Under the pieces are notes generated by a model. It was not told where the DNA came from and ran no database searches. It saw only the letters and a program-made list of their open reading frames with translations. A program made the position numbers and the translations under genes. Below, piece after piece: positions 18,358 through 27,945 of a stretch of 64,000 nt of DNA. The stretch is taken from positions 43,738 to 107,737 of the forward strand of contig NZ_CAUEQY010000004.1 of assembly GCF_959020145.1 (NCBI RefSeq), given 5' to 3'. The stretch's first letter is position 1. Each line of letters opens with the position of its first letter. Source of the stretch: an uncultured Bifidobacterium sp. GTDB lineage: Bacteria > Actinomycetota > Actinomycetes > Actinomycetales > Bifidobacteriaceae.

Positions 18358-19005
18358 TCAGAACGTCGCAACCCAGTTACGCAGCAGCTGCGCGCCGGCT
18401 TCGGCGGATTTCTCCGGATGGAACTGCGTGGCGAACAACGGTCCACGTTCGTAGGCGGCCACGAATCGGCTGCGCCCGTAGGTGCACCACGTCACATGCT
18501 CTTCCGCGTCGCCGAAGTCCAGCTGGTCGGCGGAGGTGTCGGCAGGCAAAGCGCTCATCGCGGCAAAGGAGTGCACGAAATAGAATCGTTCGTTCTCCAC
18601 GCCCTTGAGCAGCACGGAACCTTCCGGCGCTTCGACGGTGTCCCAACCCATGTGCGGCACCACGTCGGCGTCGAGCAGCTCGACATCGCCCTTGATCAGA
18701 CCGAGACCGGGCGTGCCGTCGCCATGTTCCATGCCACGTTCGAACATGATCTGCTCGCCCACGCAGACGCCGAGCACCGGGCGGCCGGCGCGCAGACGGT
18801 CTTTGATGACCCTGTCTCCGCCGACGCTTTTCAGTCCTTCCATGCATGCGCCGAACGCGCCCACACCCGGCACCACCAGTCCGTCGGCTTCCAGAGCCTG
18901 ACGATGGTCGGACGTGAGGGTCACGTCGAGGTCGAGATTGGCCAACGCGCGCACCATGGAACGCACGTTGCCGAAACCGTAATCGAACACCACCACGGAA
19001 GTCAT
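18358..19005 (-). CDS. hisH: Imidazole glycerol phosphate synthase glutaminase subunit HisH
   Basis: Class I glutamine amidotransferase of 215 residues that supplies ammonia to HisF. The nucleophile cysteine is in LGVCVGEQ, with the oxyanion strand VVPGVGAFG, and the catalytic His/Glu pair in TQFHPEKS. The ATG at 19005 has AAGGAG seven bases upstream, better than the in-frame start at 19041. HisF is not in the window. The 111-base gap to priA is filled with TTGCGATT-like short repeats. Confidence 0.94.
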   Translation of the reverse strand: MTSVVVFDYGFGNVRSMVRALANLDLDVTLTSDHRQALEADGLVVPGVGAFGACMEGLKSVGGDRVIKDRLRAGRPVLGVCVGEQIMFERGMEHGDGTPGLGLIKGDVELLDADVVPHMGWDTVEAPEGSVLLKGVENERFYFVHSFAAMSALPADTSADQLDFGDAEEHVTWCTYGRSRFVAAYERGPLFATQFHPEKSAEAGAQLLRNWVATF

Positions 19006-19056
19006 GGGCGCTCTCCTTCTTTTGCTTGCCGAAGAATCCATCCTTCGGGGAAAAAC

Positions 19057-19827
19057 TTATTCGATGCTTGACGAACCACGACCGAATCGCGTGTGCTCGG
19101 CGAGGATCTTCATGGCGTCATCACGGGTCAGGCTTGCGGAATCGACGGTTTCCACGCCGGAATCACGCACCCCCTGAACGTCGGTGATGCCCAGCAGCAG
19201 GTCTTCGACGAACGGCGCGGTGGAGGTGAACAGCACCGGTGGCGCGAACGTCTGGCCGACCTTGCCTTGCAGGTACATCGTCGCCTCGAGCTTGTCCGCA
19301 CGGTTGATCGCGAGGACGGCAGGCATGCCGGAGACCACGGTGGTCAGATCTTTGATGGCCGCTTCCGGGCCATCGCCGTCGAGATTGCGTAATACAGCGA
19401 CCGCGCCTTGCGGTGAGGCGAGGCATTGCGCGGAGATGTCGGACAGTTGGCAGAACGCGGCGAACAGGCGTGCGGAGGCAAGTCGGGTGATGATCACCGC
19501 GACTTTCGCACGGTTGCCCAGCAGTCCCTGCAACTCGTCGTCGAATGACAGCGAGTTCTCGGCTTCGGACAGTACCGCGTCGGCTTCCTTCGATTGCAGG
19601 CCGTCCTGCGATTCGTCGGAAGACGCATCGGAATTAACCGTCTCATCCGGCTGATCGAATGGCACCTGCGCGGGAGCATCGTTCTGTTGGGCAGCTTCCT
19701 CGTCCTGGAATTCCTTTTCGAAGCCGGCCATGGCCGCTTCCAGCTCCTCTTCGCTGAAATGCATGCCGTCGTCGTTGGTCTTCCCCAAGCCGTCGAAACC
19801 GTTCAAATCGTCCTTGTCGTCGGACAT
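19057..19827 (-). CDS. Conserved hypothetical protein inside the his operon
   Basis: A 256-residue cytoplasmic protein with an acidic, low-complexity N-terminal half (about residues 1-95, many Asp/Glu/Ser/Gln). The more ordered C-terminal half starts about AKVAVIITRLASARLFAAF. No catalytic motif recognised. Its ATG overlaps the hisB stop by one base (TGATG), so it is translationally coupled to hisB and belongs to the operon. An upstream in-frame extension into hisB is an artefact. Could be an assembly or regulatory factor for histidine enzymes, but nothing in the sequence proves it. Confidence 0.8.
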   Translation of the reverse strand: MSDDKDDLNGFDGLGKTNDDGMHFSEEELEAAMAGFEKEFQDEEAAQQNDAPAQVPFDQPDETVNSDASSDESQDGLQSKEADAVLSEAENSLSFDDELQGLLGNRAKVAVIITRLASARLFAAFCQLSDISAQCLASPQGAVAVLRNLDGDGPEAAIKDLTTVVSGMPAVLAINRADKLEATMYLQGKVGQTFAPPVLFTSTAPFVEDLLLGITDVQGVRDSGVETVDSASLTRDDAMKILAEHTRFGRGSSSIE

Positions 19828-20426
19828 CACAGCGCGCCCTTCGTGCTGGGAATGCCGTCGACGCGCGGATCGGGTTCGATGGCGAAACGCAATGCGCGGG
19901 CCAAAGCCTTGAATTCGGCTTCGGCGATGTGGTGCGGGTCGCGGCCGGAAATCACGTGCAGGTGCAGGCAGATGCCGGCATGCATGGCGATGGATTCCAT
20001 GACGTGGCGAACGAGCGAACCGGTAAAATGCCCGCCAATCATGCAGTATTCGAAGCCTTCCGGCTCTCCGGTGCACACGCAGTACGGGCGGCCGGAAATG
20101 TCGACGACGGCTTTGGCGAGTGCCTCGTCGAGCGGCACGGTGGCGTCGGCGAAACGGCGGATGCCACGCTTGTCTCCGAGGGCCTGCTTCAGAGCCTCGC
20201 CGAATACGATGGCGATGTCTTCGACGGTGTGGTGCGCGTCGATGTCGGTGTCCCCGGTGGCTTTGATTTTCAGGTCGATCAGCGAATGCTTGCCGAGCGC
20301 CGTCATCATGTGATTGTAGAACGGCACGGATGTGTCGATGTCGGTTTTGCCGGTTCCGTCGAGGTTGAGACTCAGCTCCACCTTGGATTCGCTGGTTTCA
20401 CGAACGATGGTTGCAGTACGTGCCAT
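19827..20426 (-). CDS. hisB: Imidazoleglycerol-phosphate dehydratase
   Basis: Mn-dependent dehydration of imidazoleglycerol phosphate to imidazoleacetol phosphate. The 199-residue monofunctional enzyme carries both metal-binding signatures: DAHHTVEDIAIVFGEAL (near residue 67) and the second HHIAEAEFKALARAL (near 166), plus FYNHMMTALGKHS. The ATG at 20426 is preceded by AAAAGGAG. Followed by the coupled hypothetical gene and preceded by a 170-base gap with a hairpin and repeated TTGCGAT motifs. Confidence 0.96.
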   Translation of the reverse strand: MARTATIVRETSESKVELSLNLDGTGKTDIDTSVPFYNHMMTALGKHSLIDLKIKATGDTDIDAHHTVEDIAIVFGEALKQALGDKRGIRRFADATVPLDEALAKAVVDISGRPYCVCTGEPEGFEYCMIGGHFTGSLVRHVMESIAMHAGICLHLHVISGRDPHHIAEAEFKALARALRFAIEPDPRVDGIPSTKGAL

Positions 20427-20480
20427 GTTGCGACTCCTTTTGCGATGTTGCAGTTGCGATATTACAGCTACGATATTGCG

Positions 20481-20515
20481 ATTGCGGTGGTTGCGTCTTC
20501 CGCAGCCACCGCGAT
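20481..20515. other. Intercistronic hairpin between hisC and hisB
   Basis: Arms 20481-20495 and 20501-20515 pair at 13 of 15 positions around a five-base loop (TCTTC). It sits in the unusually long hisC-hisB gap, with several TTGCGAT/TGCGATAT copies on its left side. There is no U-tract, so it is more likely an mRNA processing or stability element than a terminator. Confidence 0.4.
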
Positions 20516-20596
20516 TCTGTTCTGTTTCAAGCTTATTGCCGAATACTGTCACGAACTTCCGTTCCGGACAGTATCCCAGCTTGCGTTCCGGCTTGT

Positions 20597-21772
20597 TCAG
20601 CCCTGTTCCACGATGCGCAGCACTTCGACCAACGCCTCACGGAACCGTGCCATTTCCTCGTCGGTGCCCATGCACACTCGCATCCAGCCTTCCGGACCGA
20701 CGACGCGGATGAGCACGCCGCGCTTCAACAGTTCGTCGAAGATGCGGTCGCGGTCGTCGAAATGGCCGCCGAAGAGAATGAAGTTCGACTGGGTTTCGGC
20801 CACTTCGAGCGGCTGGCCCTTGTAGGTCTGCTCCTTGAGCCATGCGGAGGTGGCGTTGCGGGTTTCGCGCAGGTGCGCCACGCGGCTCAGCTGTTCGTCG
20901 GTGTGTTCGAACGCGGCGAGGGCGGCGGCCTGGGTGACGGCGGACAGGTGGTACGGCATGCGCACGATGCGCACGCAGTCGATGATGCCCTTGTTGGCGG
21001 CCAGGTAGCCGACGCGTGCGCCGGCGAAGGCGAACGCCTTGCTCATGGTGCGGCTGACGGCGAGGTTTTCGTATTCGCCGATGAGTTCCAGCGCGGTGGG
21101 CGTGCCCGGATCTCGGAATTCGATGTACGCCTCGTCCACCACGACCACCGGATGCACGCCTTCGGCGGCGCCTGCCACTTCGGCGGTACGGGCGGCTTCG
21201 AGCACGCGCTTCAGATCTTCCGGCTTGAGCGGGGTGCCGGTCGGATTGTTCGGGCTGGTGAGCACGATCATGGCCGGCTTGACCTCTTCGATCGCCTTGA
21301 TGGTGGCGTCCACGTCAAGCGTGAAGTCGGCGTTACGATGCGCAAGCTTCCACGTGGTGAACGTGTCGCGCGCGTATTCCGGATACATGGAGTACGTCGG
21401 ATCGCAGCCGAGCGCGATGCGGCCGGGGCCGCCGAACGCCTGGAACAGCTGCAGCATGATCTCGTTGGAGCCGTTGGCGCCCCACAACTGGTCGACGCTG
21501 AGCTTCACGCCCGATTCGCGTTCCAGATATGTGGAGAACGCCTTGCGCAGTTCGATGTGCTCGCGGTCCGGATAACGGTTGAGCGTCGGGGCGATCTCCT
21601 TGACACGCTGGGCGATGGTTTCCACCACGGCCGGTTCGGGCGCGTACGGATTCTCGTTGACGTTGAGGCACACCGGCACGTCGAGCTGCGGCGCGCCGTA
21701 CGGTTCTTCGCCGATCAGGTCGTTGCGCAGCGGCAGATATGCCGGAATCGCGTTGCTGGAAGTCTCGCTCAT
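20597..21772 (-). CDS. hisC: Histidinol-phosphate aminotransferase
   Basis: PLP-dependent fold-type I aminotransferase (391 residues) converting imidazoleacetol phosphate to histidinol phosphate. Shows LNVNENPYAP near the N-terminus, the SPNNPTGTP block, the VDEAYIEF aspartate that contacts the PLP ring, and the Schiff-base lysine in SRTMSKAFAFAGARVGY. The ATG at 21772 overlaps the hisD stop (ATGA), so translation is coupled. An apparent upstream extension to 21850 reads through hisD in another frame and is rejected. Confidence 0.95.
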   Translation of the reverse strand: MSETSSNAIPAYLPLRNDLIGEEPYGAPQLDVPVCLNVNENPYAPEPAVVETIAQRVKEIAPTLNRYPDREHIELRKAFSTYLERESGVKLSVDQLWGANGSNEIMLQLFQAFGGPGRIALGCDPTYSMYPEYARDTFTTWKLAHRNADFTLDVDATIKAIEEVKPAMIVLTSPNNPTGTPLKPEDLKRVLEAARTAEVAGAAEGVHPVVVVDEAYIEFRDPGTPTALELIGEYENLAVSRTMSKAFAFAGARVGYLAANKGIIDCVRIVRMPYHLSAVTQAAALAAFEHTDEQLSRVAHLRETRNATSAWLKEQTYKGQPLEVAETQSNFILFGGHFDDRDRIFDELLKRGVLIRVVGPEGWMRVCMGTDEEMARFREALVEVLRIVEQG

Positions 21773-23169
21773 CGGAGGCCGGCCTGCTCTTCCTGTTCCT
21801 TGATGGTCGCCTTGTTGTACGGGTCGTCGATGAAGCGGCTCAGCACGCATTCGCCGTGTGCCGGCAGATCTTCGGAGACGGCGAAGGCGTTCACACGGGC
21901 GGCGAGGGTCTTCAGTCCCTGCTCGTCGTATTCGATGACTTCGACCGGCTTCATGAAGGTGTGCACGCCGAGGCCGGCGGCGAAGCGCGCGGTGCCGGAG
22001 GTCGGCAGCACGTGGTTGGAACCGGACATGTAGTCGCCCAGCGGAACCGGGGAGTACGGGCCACGGAAGATGGCGCCGGCGTTGCGGATCTTGGCGATCA
22101 CGGCATCCGGATCAGCGGTCTGCACTTCAAGGTGTTCGGCCGCGTACGCGTTGGCCGCGTCGATGGACTGTTCGATGCCGTCTGTGAGGATGATGCCGGA
22201 CTGGCGGCCGCGCAGCGACGTGTTGACGCGCTCGGCGTGCTCGGTGCGAGGCACGCGGTACTTGAGGCTCTCCTGCACCTTGTCGGCGATGTCTTCGCTG
22301 TCGGTGATAAGCACGGAACCGGCGAGCTCGTCATGTTCAGCCTGGCCGATCAGATCGGCGGCGAGCCAGCTTGGGTTGGCACCCTTGTCGGCGATGATGG
22401 CGATTTCGGTCGGACCGGCGACGGCGTCGATGCCGACGATGCCGGAGACCATGCGCTTGGCGGTGGCGACGAAGATGTTGCCCGGGCCGGTGATCTTGTC
22501 CACCGGATCGCACAGAATCTCGCCGTCCTGCGGTTCGGAGCCCTTGGCGCCGTAAGCGAACATGGCGATGGCCTGAGCGCCGCCGACCGCGTACACCTCG
22601 TCCACGCCGAGGATGGCGCAGGTGGCGAGGATGGTCTTGTCCGGCAGGCCGTCGGAGTTGCTGCGGCTCGGCGGGGTGGCGATGGCCAGCGATTCGACGC
22701 CTGCGGCCTGCGCCGGCACCACGTTCATGATGACGGAGCTCGGGTAGACGGCCTTGCCTCCCGGCACGTACAGGCCGACGCGCTGCACCGGAATCCAACG
22801 TTCGGCGACGCGCGCGCCTTCGGCCAGGCCGGTGTGGAACGGGGCCGGCACCTGGGATGCGGATACGGCGCGGCAGCGGCGCACGGATTCCTCGATGGCG
22901 GCGCGCACTTCCGGATCGAGCTCGTCGACGGCGGCCTTCATGGCCTCGACCGGCACACGCAGATGCTCGGGACGGATATGGTCGAACTTCTCCGCGAAGT
23001 CGCGCAGGGCCGCAGCGCCGCGGGCCTTCACATCATCGAGAATCGGCTGTACGAGCTCAGTGGCCTCGTTGGTGCCCATCTCGGCGCGGGGCATGGCTTC
23101 CAGCATTTCAGCTCGAGTCAGCTTCTTGCCGCGCAGGTCAATGATTCGCATATAGTTTTCTTCGCTCAT
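21769..23169 (-). CDS. hisD: Histidinol dehydrogenase
   Basis: Zn- and NAD-dependent four-electron oxidation of histidinol to histidine, the last pathway step; first gene of the operon here. About 466 residues with YVPGGKAVYPSSVIMN, the GPGNIFVATAKR signature, the zinc/substrate segments QAEHDELAGS and SGSNHVLPTSGTARF. The start may be 23169 (MSEENYMR) or the internal ATG at 23151; neither has a strong ribosome site. No T-box or histidine-rich leader peptide was seen in the 190 bases before dnaE. Confidence 0.94.
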   Translation of the reverse strand: MSEENYMRIIDLRGKKLTRAEMLEAMPRAEMGTNEATELVQPILDDVKARGAAALRDFAEKFDHIRPEHLRVPVEAMKAAVDELDPEVRAAIEESVRRCRAVSASQVPAPFHTGLAEGARVAERWIPVQRVGLYVPGGKAVYPSSVIMNVVPAQAAGVESLAIATPPSRSNSDGLPDKTILATCAILGVDEVYAVGGAQAIAMFAYGAKGSEPQDGEILCDPVDKITGPGNIFVATAKRMVSGIVGIDAVAGPTEIAIIADKGANPSWLAADLIGQAEHDELAGSVLITDSEDIADKVQESLKYRVPRTEHAERVNTSLRGRQSGIILTDGIEQSIDAANAYAAEHLEVQTADPDAVIAKIRNAGAIFRGPYSPVPLGDYMSGSNHVLPTSGTARFAAGLGVHTFMKPVEVIEYDEQGLKTLAARVNAFAVSEDLPAHGECVLSRFIDDPYNKATIKEQEEQAGLR

Positions 23170-23361
23170 AACGCCCCATGGTAACAACGCCAAGTCACGA
23201 GAACGTCCCGTCGTCTCACATTCAGCCGCATTGTGAGACACGCAGATCCGCCGTTTTCCATGCCATGCCGATTTCCGCGAAAAATATATGCCGGTCGACG
23301 CCATTCAGCATCGGCCGGCAATCAAAAACCTGTTCAGGTCAAACCGTTCAAGTCAAACCGC

Positions 23362-26300
23362 TCAGGCCAACGGAAGCGAGCTCGGTCCGAAGAGAATCTT
23401 GATTTCGGCGAACAGCGACGTGTCGCGTTTGACGCGGAACCGGTCTCCGAACGTCAGCACCTTGGCGTTGCCTTTGTCGTCCATCAACGCCAGTTTCACC
23501 TCGCACGGGCCGGGATGGCTGGTCAGAATCTGCCCGAGCCGCCGCACATGCGACTGGTCGAGCGCGATCGGCGGCAGCACAATCGTCAGCGGACGTTCAT
23601 CCTGCGCCTCCAACGTCGGCACGGTGAATTCGGTGGCGCGCATGCTCACTGTCTCATCGCGCTTCTCCACCTGGCCGCGGATCTGTACCACGGTGTCGAC
23701 GGCGAGCTCGGGCGCGGCGGCCTCGTACACCTTGCCGAAGAACATGCATTGGATGGAACTTTCCAGATCCTCGACGGTTACGATGGCCCACGGATTGCCC
23801 TTTTTCGACACGCGGCGGTCCACGTTCGTGATCAGGCCCGCGATCGTCACCTGCTGGCCGTCCGGCATGCTTCCCGCGCGGTCGATCAGGTGCGCTATCG
23901 ACATTTCGCGCAACGACACCAGAATCGACTGCATGCCGCTCAACGGATGGTCGGACACGTACAGGCCAAGCATCTCACGTTCGAAGTTGAGCTTGGTTTT
24001 CTTGTCCCACTCCTCCACGTCGGGCACCTGCACCATGGCGTCTCCCATGGCGGAATCGTTCTCTTTGGAATCGTCCAGGTCGGCGAACAGGTCGAACTGG
24101 CCTTCCGCCTGCTTGCGTTTCAGGCCGACGACCGAATTGATGGCCGTTTCGTGGATGGTGAACAGCGCACGACGGTTCGGGTCGATCGAGTCGAACGCGC
24201 CGGCCTTGATCAGCGATTCCACCAATCGCCTGTTCAGCGCCTCCAACGGCACGCGTTTGATGAAATCGGTGAAGTTCACGTACTTGCCGTGGCCGTTCTC
24301 ACGTTCCGCGATGATCGCATCGACCGCGTTCTTGCCGACGTTGCGGATGGCGCCGAGGCCGAATCGCACGACGTCGCCGACTGCCGAATACTCGTACACC
24401 GACTCGTTCACGTCCGGAGAAAGCACCTGGATGCCCATGCGTCGCGCCTCGCCCAAGTACAGCGCGGTCTTGTCTTTGTTCGTGCTGGCGCCTTGCAGCA
24501 GGGCGGCCATGAACTCCACCGGATAATGCGTTTTCAGATACGCGGTCCAGTAGGAGATCAAACCGTATGCGGCCGAATGCGCCTTGTTGAACGCGTAGCC
24601 GGAGAACGGTACGAGGATGTCCCACACGGCCTGCGCGGCCTCTTCGGAATATCCATGCTCCTTCATGCCGGCGAAGAACGGAATCTTCTCCTTGGCCAGC
24701 ACTTCCGGCTTCTTCTTGCCCATCGCTCGACGCAGCACGTCTGCCTTGCCCAGCGAATAGCCGGCGAGGATTCGCGCCGCGGACTGCACCTGCTCCTGGT
24801 AGACGATCAGACCGTAGGTCTCGTCGAGCACTTCCTTAAGCGGTTCGGCCACTTCGGGGTGGATTGGCGTGATCTTCTGCAGACCGTTCTTGCGCTTCGC
24901 ATAGTTGGTGTGCGAATCCATATCCATCGGACCTGGACGGTACAGCGCGATCAGTGCGGAAATATCGTTGAAGTTGTTCGGCTTCAACGTTTTCAGCAGC
25001 GAGCGCATGCCGTCGGAATCGAGCTGGAACACGCCGAGCGTGTCGCCACGGGACAGCAGGTCGTAGGTGGGGCGGTCGTCCAGCGGAATCTTCGTATGGT
25101 CGATGCGTTCCTTGCCGTTCGCCTCGATATTGTTCAGGGTGTCTCGGATCACCGTCAAGTTGGAAAGTCCGAGGAAGTCCATCTTGACCAGACCGAGCGT
25201 TTCGCACGTATGGTATTCGAGCGTGGTGGTGACGGTGCCGTCGGTACGTTCCAGCAGCGGCGACGTGTTGGTGATCGGCTCGCTGCCCATGATGGTGGCG
25301 CAGGCGTGCACACCGGTCTGACGAATCAGACCTTCGATGCCCATCGCCTCGTCCGTGATGCGTTTCGCGTCCGGGTCGGAATCGTACAGTTCGCGGAATT
25401 CGCGTGCTTCCGCGTATCGTTTCGCGCTTGGGTCGAAGATGTCGTGCAGCGGAATGTCCTTGCCGCCGGTCTGTGCGGGAGGCAGGGCTTTGGTGATCTT
25501 GTCTCCGACGGAGAAGTCGTATCCCATGATGCGGGCGGAGTCCTTCAGCGCCTGCTTGGTTTTGATGGTGCCGTAGATCACGCACTGCGCCACTTTGTCA
25601 CGTCCGTATTTCTCACCCACGTAGTCGAGCACGCGTCCACGACCGTCCGGGTCGAAGTCGACGTCGATATCAGGCAGTGAGACACGTTCCGGATTGAGGA
25701 ATCGTTCGAAGATCAGACCGTGTTCAAGCGGATCAAGTTCGGTGATGCCCATCGCATACGCGACCATGGCGCCTGCGGCGGAGCCACGGCCCGGCCCCAC
25801 CATCACGCCGTGGGCCTTCGCCCAGTTGATGTAGTCGGCCACGACGAGGAAGTAGCCGCAGAACTGCATCTGGCAGATCACGCCGCATTCGTAGTCGGCC
25901 TGCCGCAGCACTTCGAGCGACGGCTTGCCGTTGTACCGGCGTTCCAGGCCTTCCTCGACCTTCTTCAGGAACAGCGACGTCTCGTCCCAGCCTTCCGGAC
26001 AGTCGAATTGCGGCATGAACGCGCCGTCTTCATGATCGTCGAACATGACGTTGCAGCGTTCGGCGATCTCCAACGTGTTGTCGCACGCTTCGGGAAGGTC
26101 TTTGAACAGTTCGCGCATTTCCTCGGCGGATTTGATGTAGTAGCCGGTGCCGTCGAATTTGAATCGGCCCGGCTCGTCCAGCGTGGAGCCGGAGTTGATG
26201 CACAGCATGGCGTCCTGCGCGCCGGCGTCTTCGGCACGCGTGTAATGGGAATCGTTGGTGGCCAGCAGCGGCGCGTTGAGCTTTTTTGCGATGTCGAGCA

Positions 26301-26952
26301 GCCCGTCGGTCACTTGCTTTTCGATTTTCAGGCCGTGGTCCATGAATTCGATGTAGAAATTATCGCGGCCGAAAATGTCTTGGAATTCGCCGGCGGCACG
26401 CAACGCGTCATCGAACTGGCCCAGGCGCAGACGAGTCTGGATGATGCCCGACGGGCAGCCGGACGAGGCGATGATGCCTTTCGAATATTTGGCGAGGATT
26501 TCCTTATCCATACGCGGATAGCGCATGACTCGGCCTTCAAGGTTCGCGTCGGTGGAGGCTTTCATGAGGTTGACGAGGCCTTCGTCGTTTTCTGCCCACA
26601 TGGTCAGGTGGGTGATGACACCGCCGCCGGACACATCATCCGGGTTACGGCGGCGATGCAGCGGATCCAGATCCGGATTCCAGTTGGTGTCCCAGCTCAC
26701 ACGGGTGGGGTCCTGACGTGCGGTTTCCGGCGTCACATAGGCTTCGATGCCGATGATCGGCTTGATGCCGGCGTTGACCGCGGCGCTCCACATCTCATAC
26801 GCGCCATGCATGTTGCCGTGGTCGGTGATGCCGACGGCCGGCATGCCCAGTTCCTTGGCGCGCTTGACCAGATCCGGTATTTTCGATGCGCCGTCGAGCA
26901 GCGAATAATGCGTGTGATTATGCAGTTGCACGAAATTTGCGGAAGTAGCCAT
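23362..26952 (-). CDS. dnaE: DNA polymerase III subunit alpha
   Basis: The replicative polymerase catalytic subunit, about 1196 residues. N-terminal PHP domain starts FVQLHNHTHYSLLDGASK; the polymerase active site carries PDIDVDFDPDGRGRV (near residue 430) and the downstream catalytic region with YQEQV. The C-terminal part has the HhH segment, an OB domain (VTIAGLITNVDRRVSKKG) and tau-binding tail. ATG start at 26952; the upstream in-frame TTG at 26961 is a spurious extension. Stands alone between hisD and the pseudouridine synthase, all leftward. Confidence 0.97.
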   Translation of the reverse strand: MATSANFVQLHNHTHYSLLDGASKIPDLVKRAKELGMPAVGITDHGNMHGAYEMWSAAVNAGIKPIIGIEAYVTPETARQDPTRVSWDTNWNPDLDPLHRRRNPDDVSGGGVITHLTMWAENDEGLVNLMKASTDANLEGRVMRYPRMDKEILAKYSKGIIASSGCPSGIIQTRLRLGQFDDALRAAGEFQDIFGRDNFYIEFMDHGLKIEKQVTDGLLDIAKKLNAPLLATNDSHYTRAEDAGAQDAMLCINSGSTLDEPGRFKFDGTGYYIKSAEEMRELFKDLPEACDNTLEIAERCNVMFDDHEDGAFMPQFDCPEGWDETSLFLKKVEEGLERRYNGKPSLEVLRQADYECGVICQMQFCGYFLVVADYINWAKAHGVMVGPGRGSAAGAMVAYAMGITELDPLEHGLIFERFLNPERVSLPDIDVDFDPDGRGRVLDYVGEKYGRDKVAQCVIYGTIKTKQALKDSARIMGYDFSVGDKITKALPPAQTGGKDIPLHDIFDPSAKRYAEAREFRELYDSDPDAKRITDEAMGIEGLIRQTGVHACATIMGSEPITNTSPLLERTDGTVTTTLEYHTCETLGLVKMDFLGLSNLTVIRDTLNNIEANGKERIDHTKIPLDDRPTYDLLSRGDTLGVFQLDSDGMRSLLKTLKPNNFNDISALIALYRPGPMDMDSHTNYAKRKNGLQKITPIHPEVAEPLKEVLDETYGLIVYQEQVQSAARILAGYSLGKADVLRRAMGKKKPEVLAKEKIPFFAGMKEHGYSEEAAQAVWDILVPFSGYAFNKAHSAAYGLISYWTAYLKTHYPVEFMAALLQGASTNKDKTALYLGEARRMGIQVLSPDVNESVYEYSAVGDVVRFGLGAIRNVGKNAVDAIIAERENGHGKYVNFTDFIKRVPLEALNRRLVESLIKAGAFDSIDPNRRALFTIHETAINSVVGLKRKQAEGQFDLFADLDDSKENDSAMGDAMVQVPDVEEWDKKTKLNFEREMLGLYVSDHPLSGMQSILVSLREMSIAHLIDRAGSMPDGQQVTIAGLITNVDRRVSKKGNPWAIVTVEDLESSIQCMFFGKVYEAAAPELAVDTVVQIRGQVEKRDETVSMRATEFTVPTLEAQDERPLTIVLPPIALDQSHVRRLGQILTSHPGPCEVKLALMDDKGNAKVLTFGDRFRVKRDTSLFAEIKILFGPSSLPLA

Positions 26953-27015
26953 GCGTTCCAATTTAGCTGGGCTTCATGACGGCGTGGAGTCGTTTCTGGC
27001 CGTCCGGCCACACTT

Positions 27016-27945
27016 TTATAGGGACTGGTCGGCGTGCCGTGCGCGCATCACGTCAAGCGCATGCTGCAGGTCGGCGGGATAGTGCGATTTCACCGTGGTC
27101 CACACGTGCGTACGCGGATGGCGGAATTCCAATTGCATGGCGTGCAGCCATTGCCGTTCAAGGCCAAGCGCCTCGCTCAGCTGCGGATTCGCGCCGTACA
27201 TGGCGTCCCCCGCCAACGGATGCCCGATGGATGAGAAATGCACGCGGATCTGATGGGTGCGGCCGGTTTCCAGGTTCACGGATACGAGCGTGGCTTCGCC
27301 GAAACGTTCCATCACGTCCCAATGCGTGATGGCCTCTTTGCCGGCCGGTGTCACGCAGAAGCGGAAGTCGGAGACTTTGGCGCGTCCGATCGGCGCTTCG
27401 ATGGTGGCTTTGTCTTCTTTGAGATTGCCCTGCACGAGTGCGTGATATGTTTTGACGACCTCATGTTCGGCGAACTGCCGGCGCATCTCCACGTACGCAA
27501 GATCGGACTTGCATACGAGCATCAGTCCCGATGTGCCCACGTCGAGTCGTGACACGATGCCTTGACGACCTGCCGCGCCATATGACGTGATGTGCACTCC
27601 CCTGTCGATCAGGCTGCCAAGCACCGTCGGACCGGTCCATCCGACGGATGCGTGCGCGGCGACGCCGACCGGCTTGTCCACCACGACCACATCGTCGTCC
27701 TCATAGACGACGGCCATGTCATGGGCGATCGGTTCCGGTTCGGACCGTTCCTCGACGATGTCGAATTCTACGGTTTCGCCTGCCTGCAGGGTCGACGATT
27801 TGGAAATGTCCCTGCCGAGCACGCGCGCCTGTCCGCTTTCGATGAGGTCGGCCGCCTTGGCCCGGGAAATGCCAAGCATTTTGGCGACCGCGACGTCGAA
27901 TCGTTTGCCGACGAGCGCGTCGGGAGCGGGTACGAGACGGCTCAT
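27016..27945 (-). CDS. RluA/RluD-family 23S rRNA pseudouridine synthase
   Basis: A 309-residue pseudouridine synthase. An N-terminal S4 domain (about residues 14-60, GKRFDVAVAKMLGISRAKA) precedes the catalytic domain. The active-site aspartate is in SRLDVGTSGL, where most relatives have HRLD; the C-terminal RTHQIRVHFSSIGHPLAGD is canonical. Its ATG overlaps the lspA stop (ATGA). The lspA-rluD pairing is common in bacteria. By context it is the RluD-type enzyme acting on helix 69, although the exact target cannot be read from sequence. Confidence 0.92.
   Translation of the reverse strand: MSRLVPAPDALVGKRFDVAVAKMLGISRAKAADLIESGQARVLGRDISKSSTLQAGETVEFDIVEERSEPEPIAHDMAVVYEDDDVVVVDKPVGVAAHASVGWTGPTVLGSLIDRGVHITSYGAAGRQGIVSRLDVGTSGLMLVCKSDLAYVEMRRQFAEHEVVKTYHALVQGNLKEDKATIEAPIGRAKVSDFRFCVTPAGKEAITHWDVMERFGEATLVSVNLETGRTHQIRVHFSSIGHPLAGDAMYGANPQLSEALGLERQWLHAMQLEFRHPRTHVWTTVKSHYPADLQHALDVMRARHADQSL

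Noticed and set aside
23233..25680. Long plus-strand frame of 815 codons
   Set aside because: Antisense to dnaE, which has all polymerase motifs; the opposite frame has no recognisable domain.
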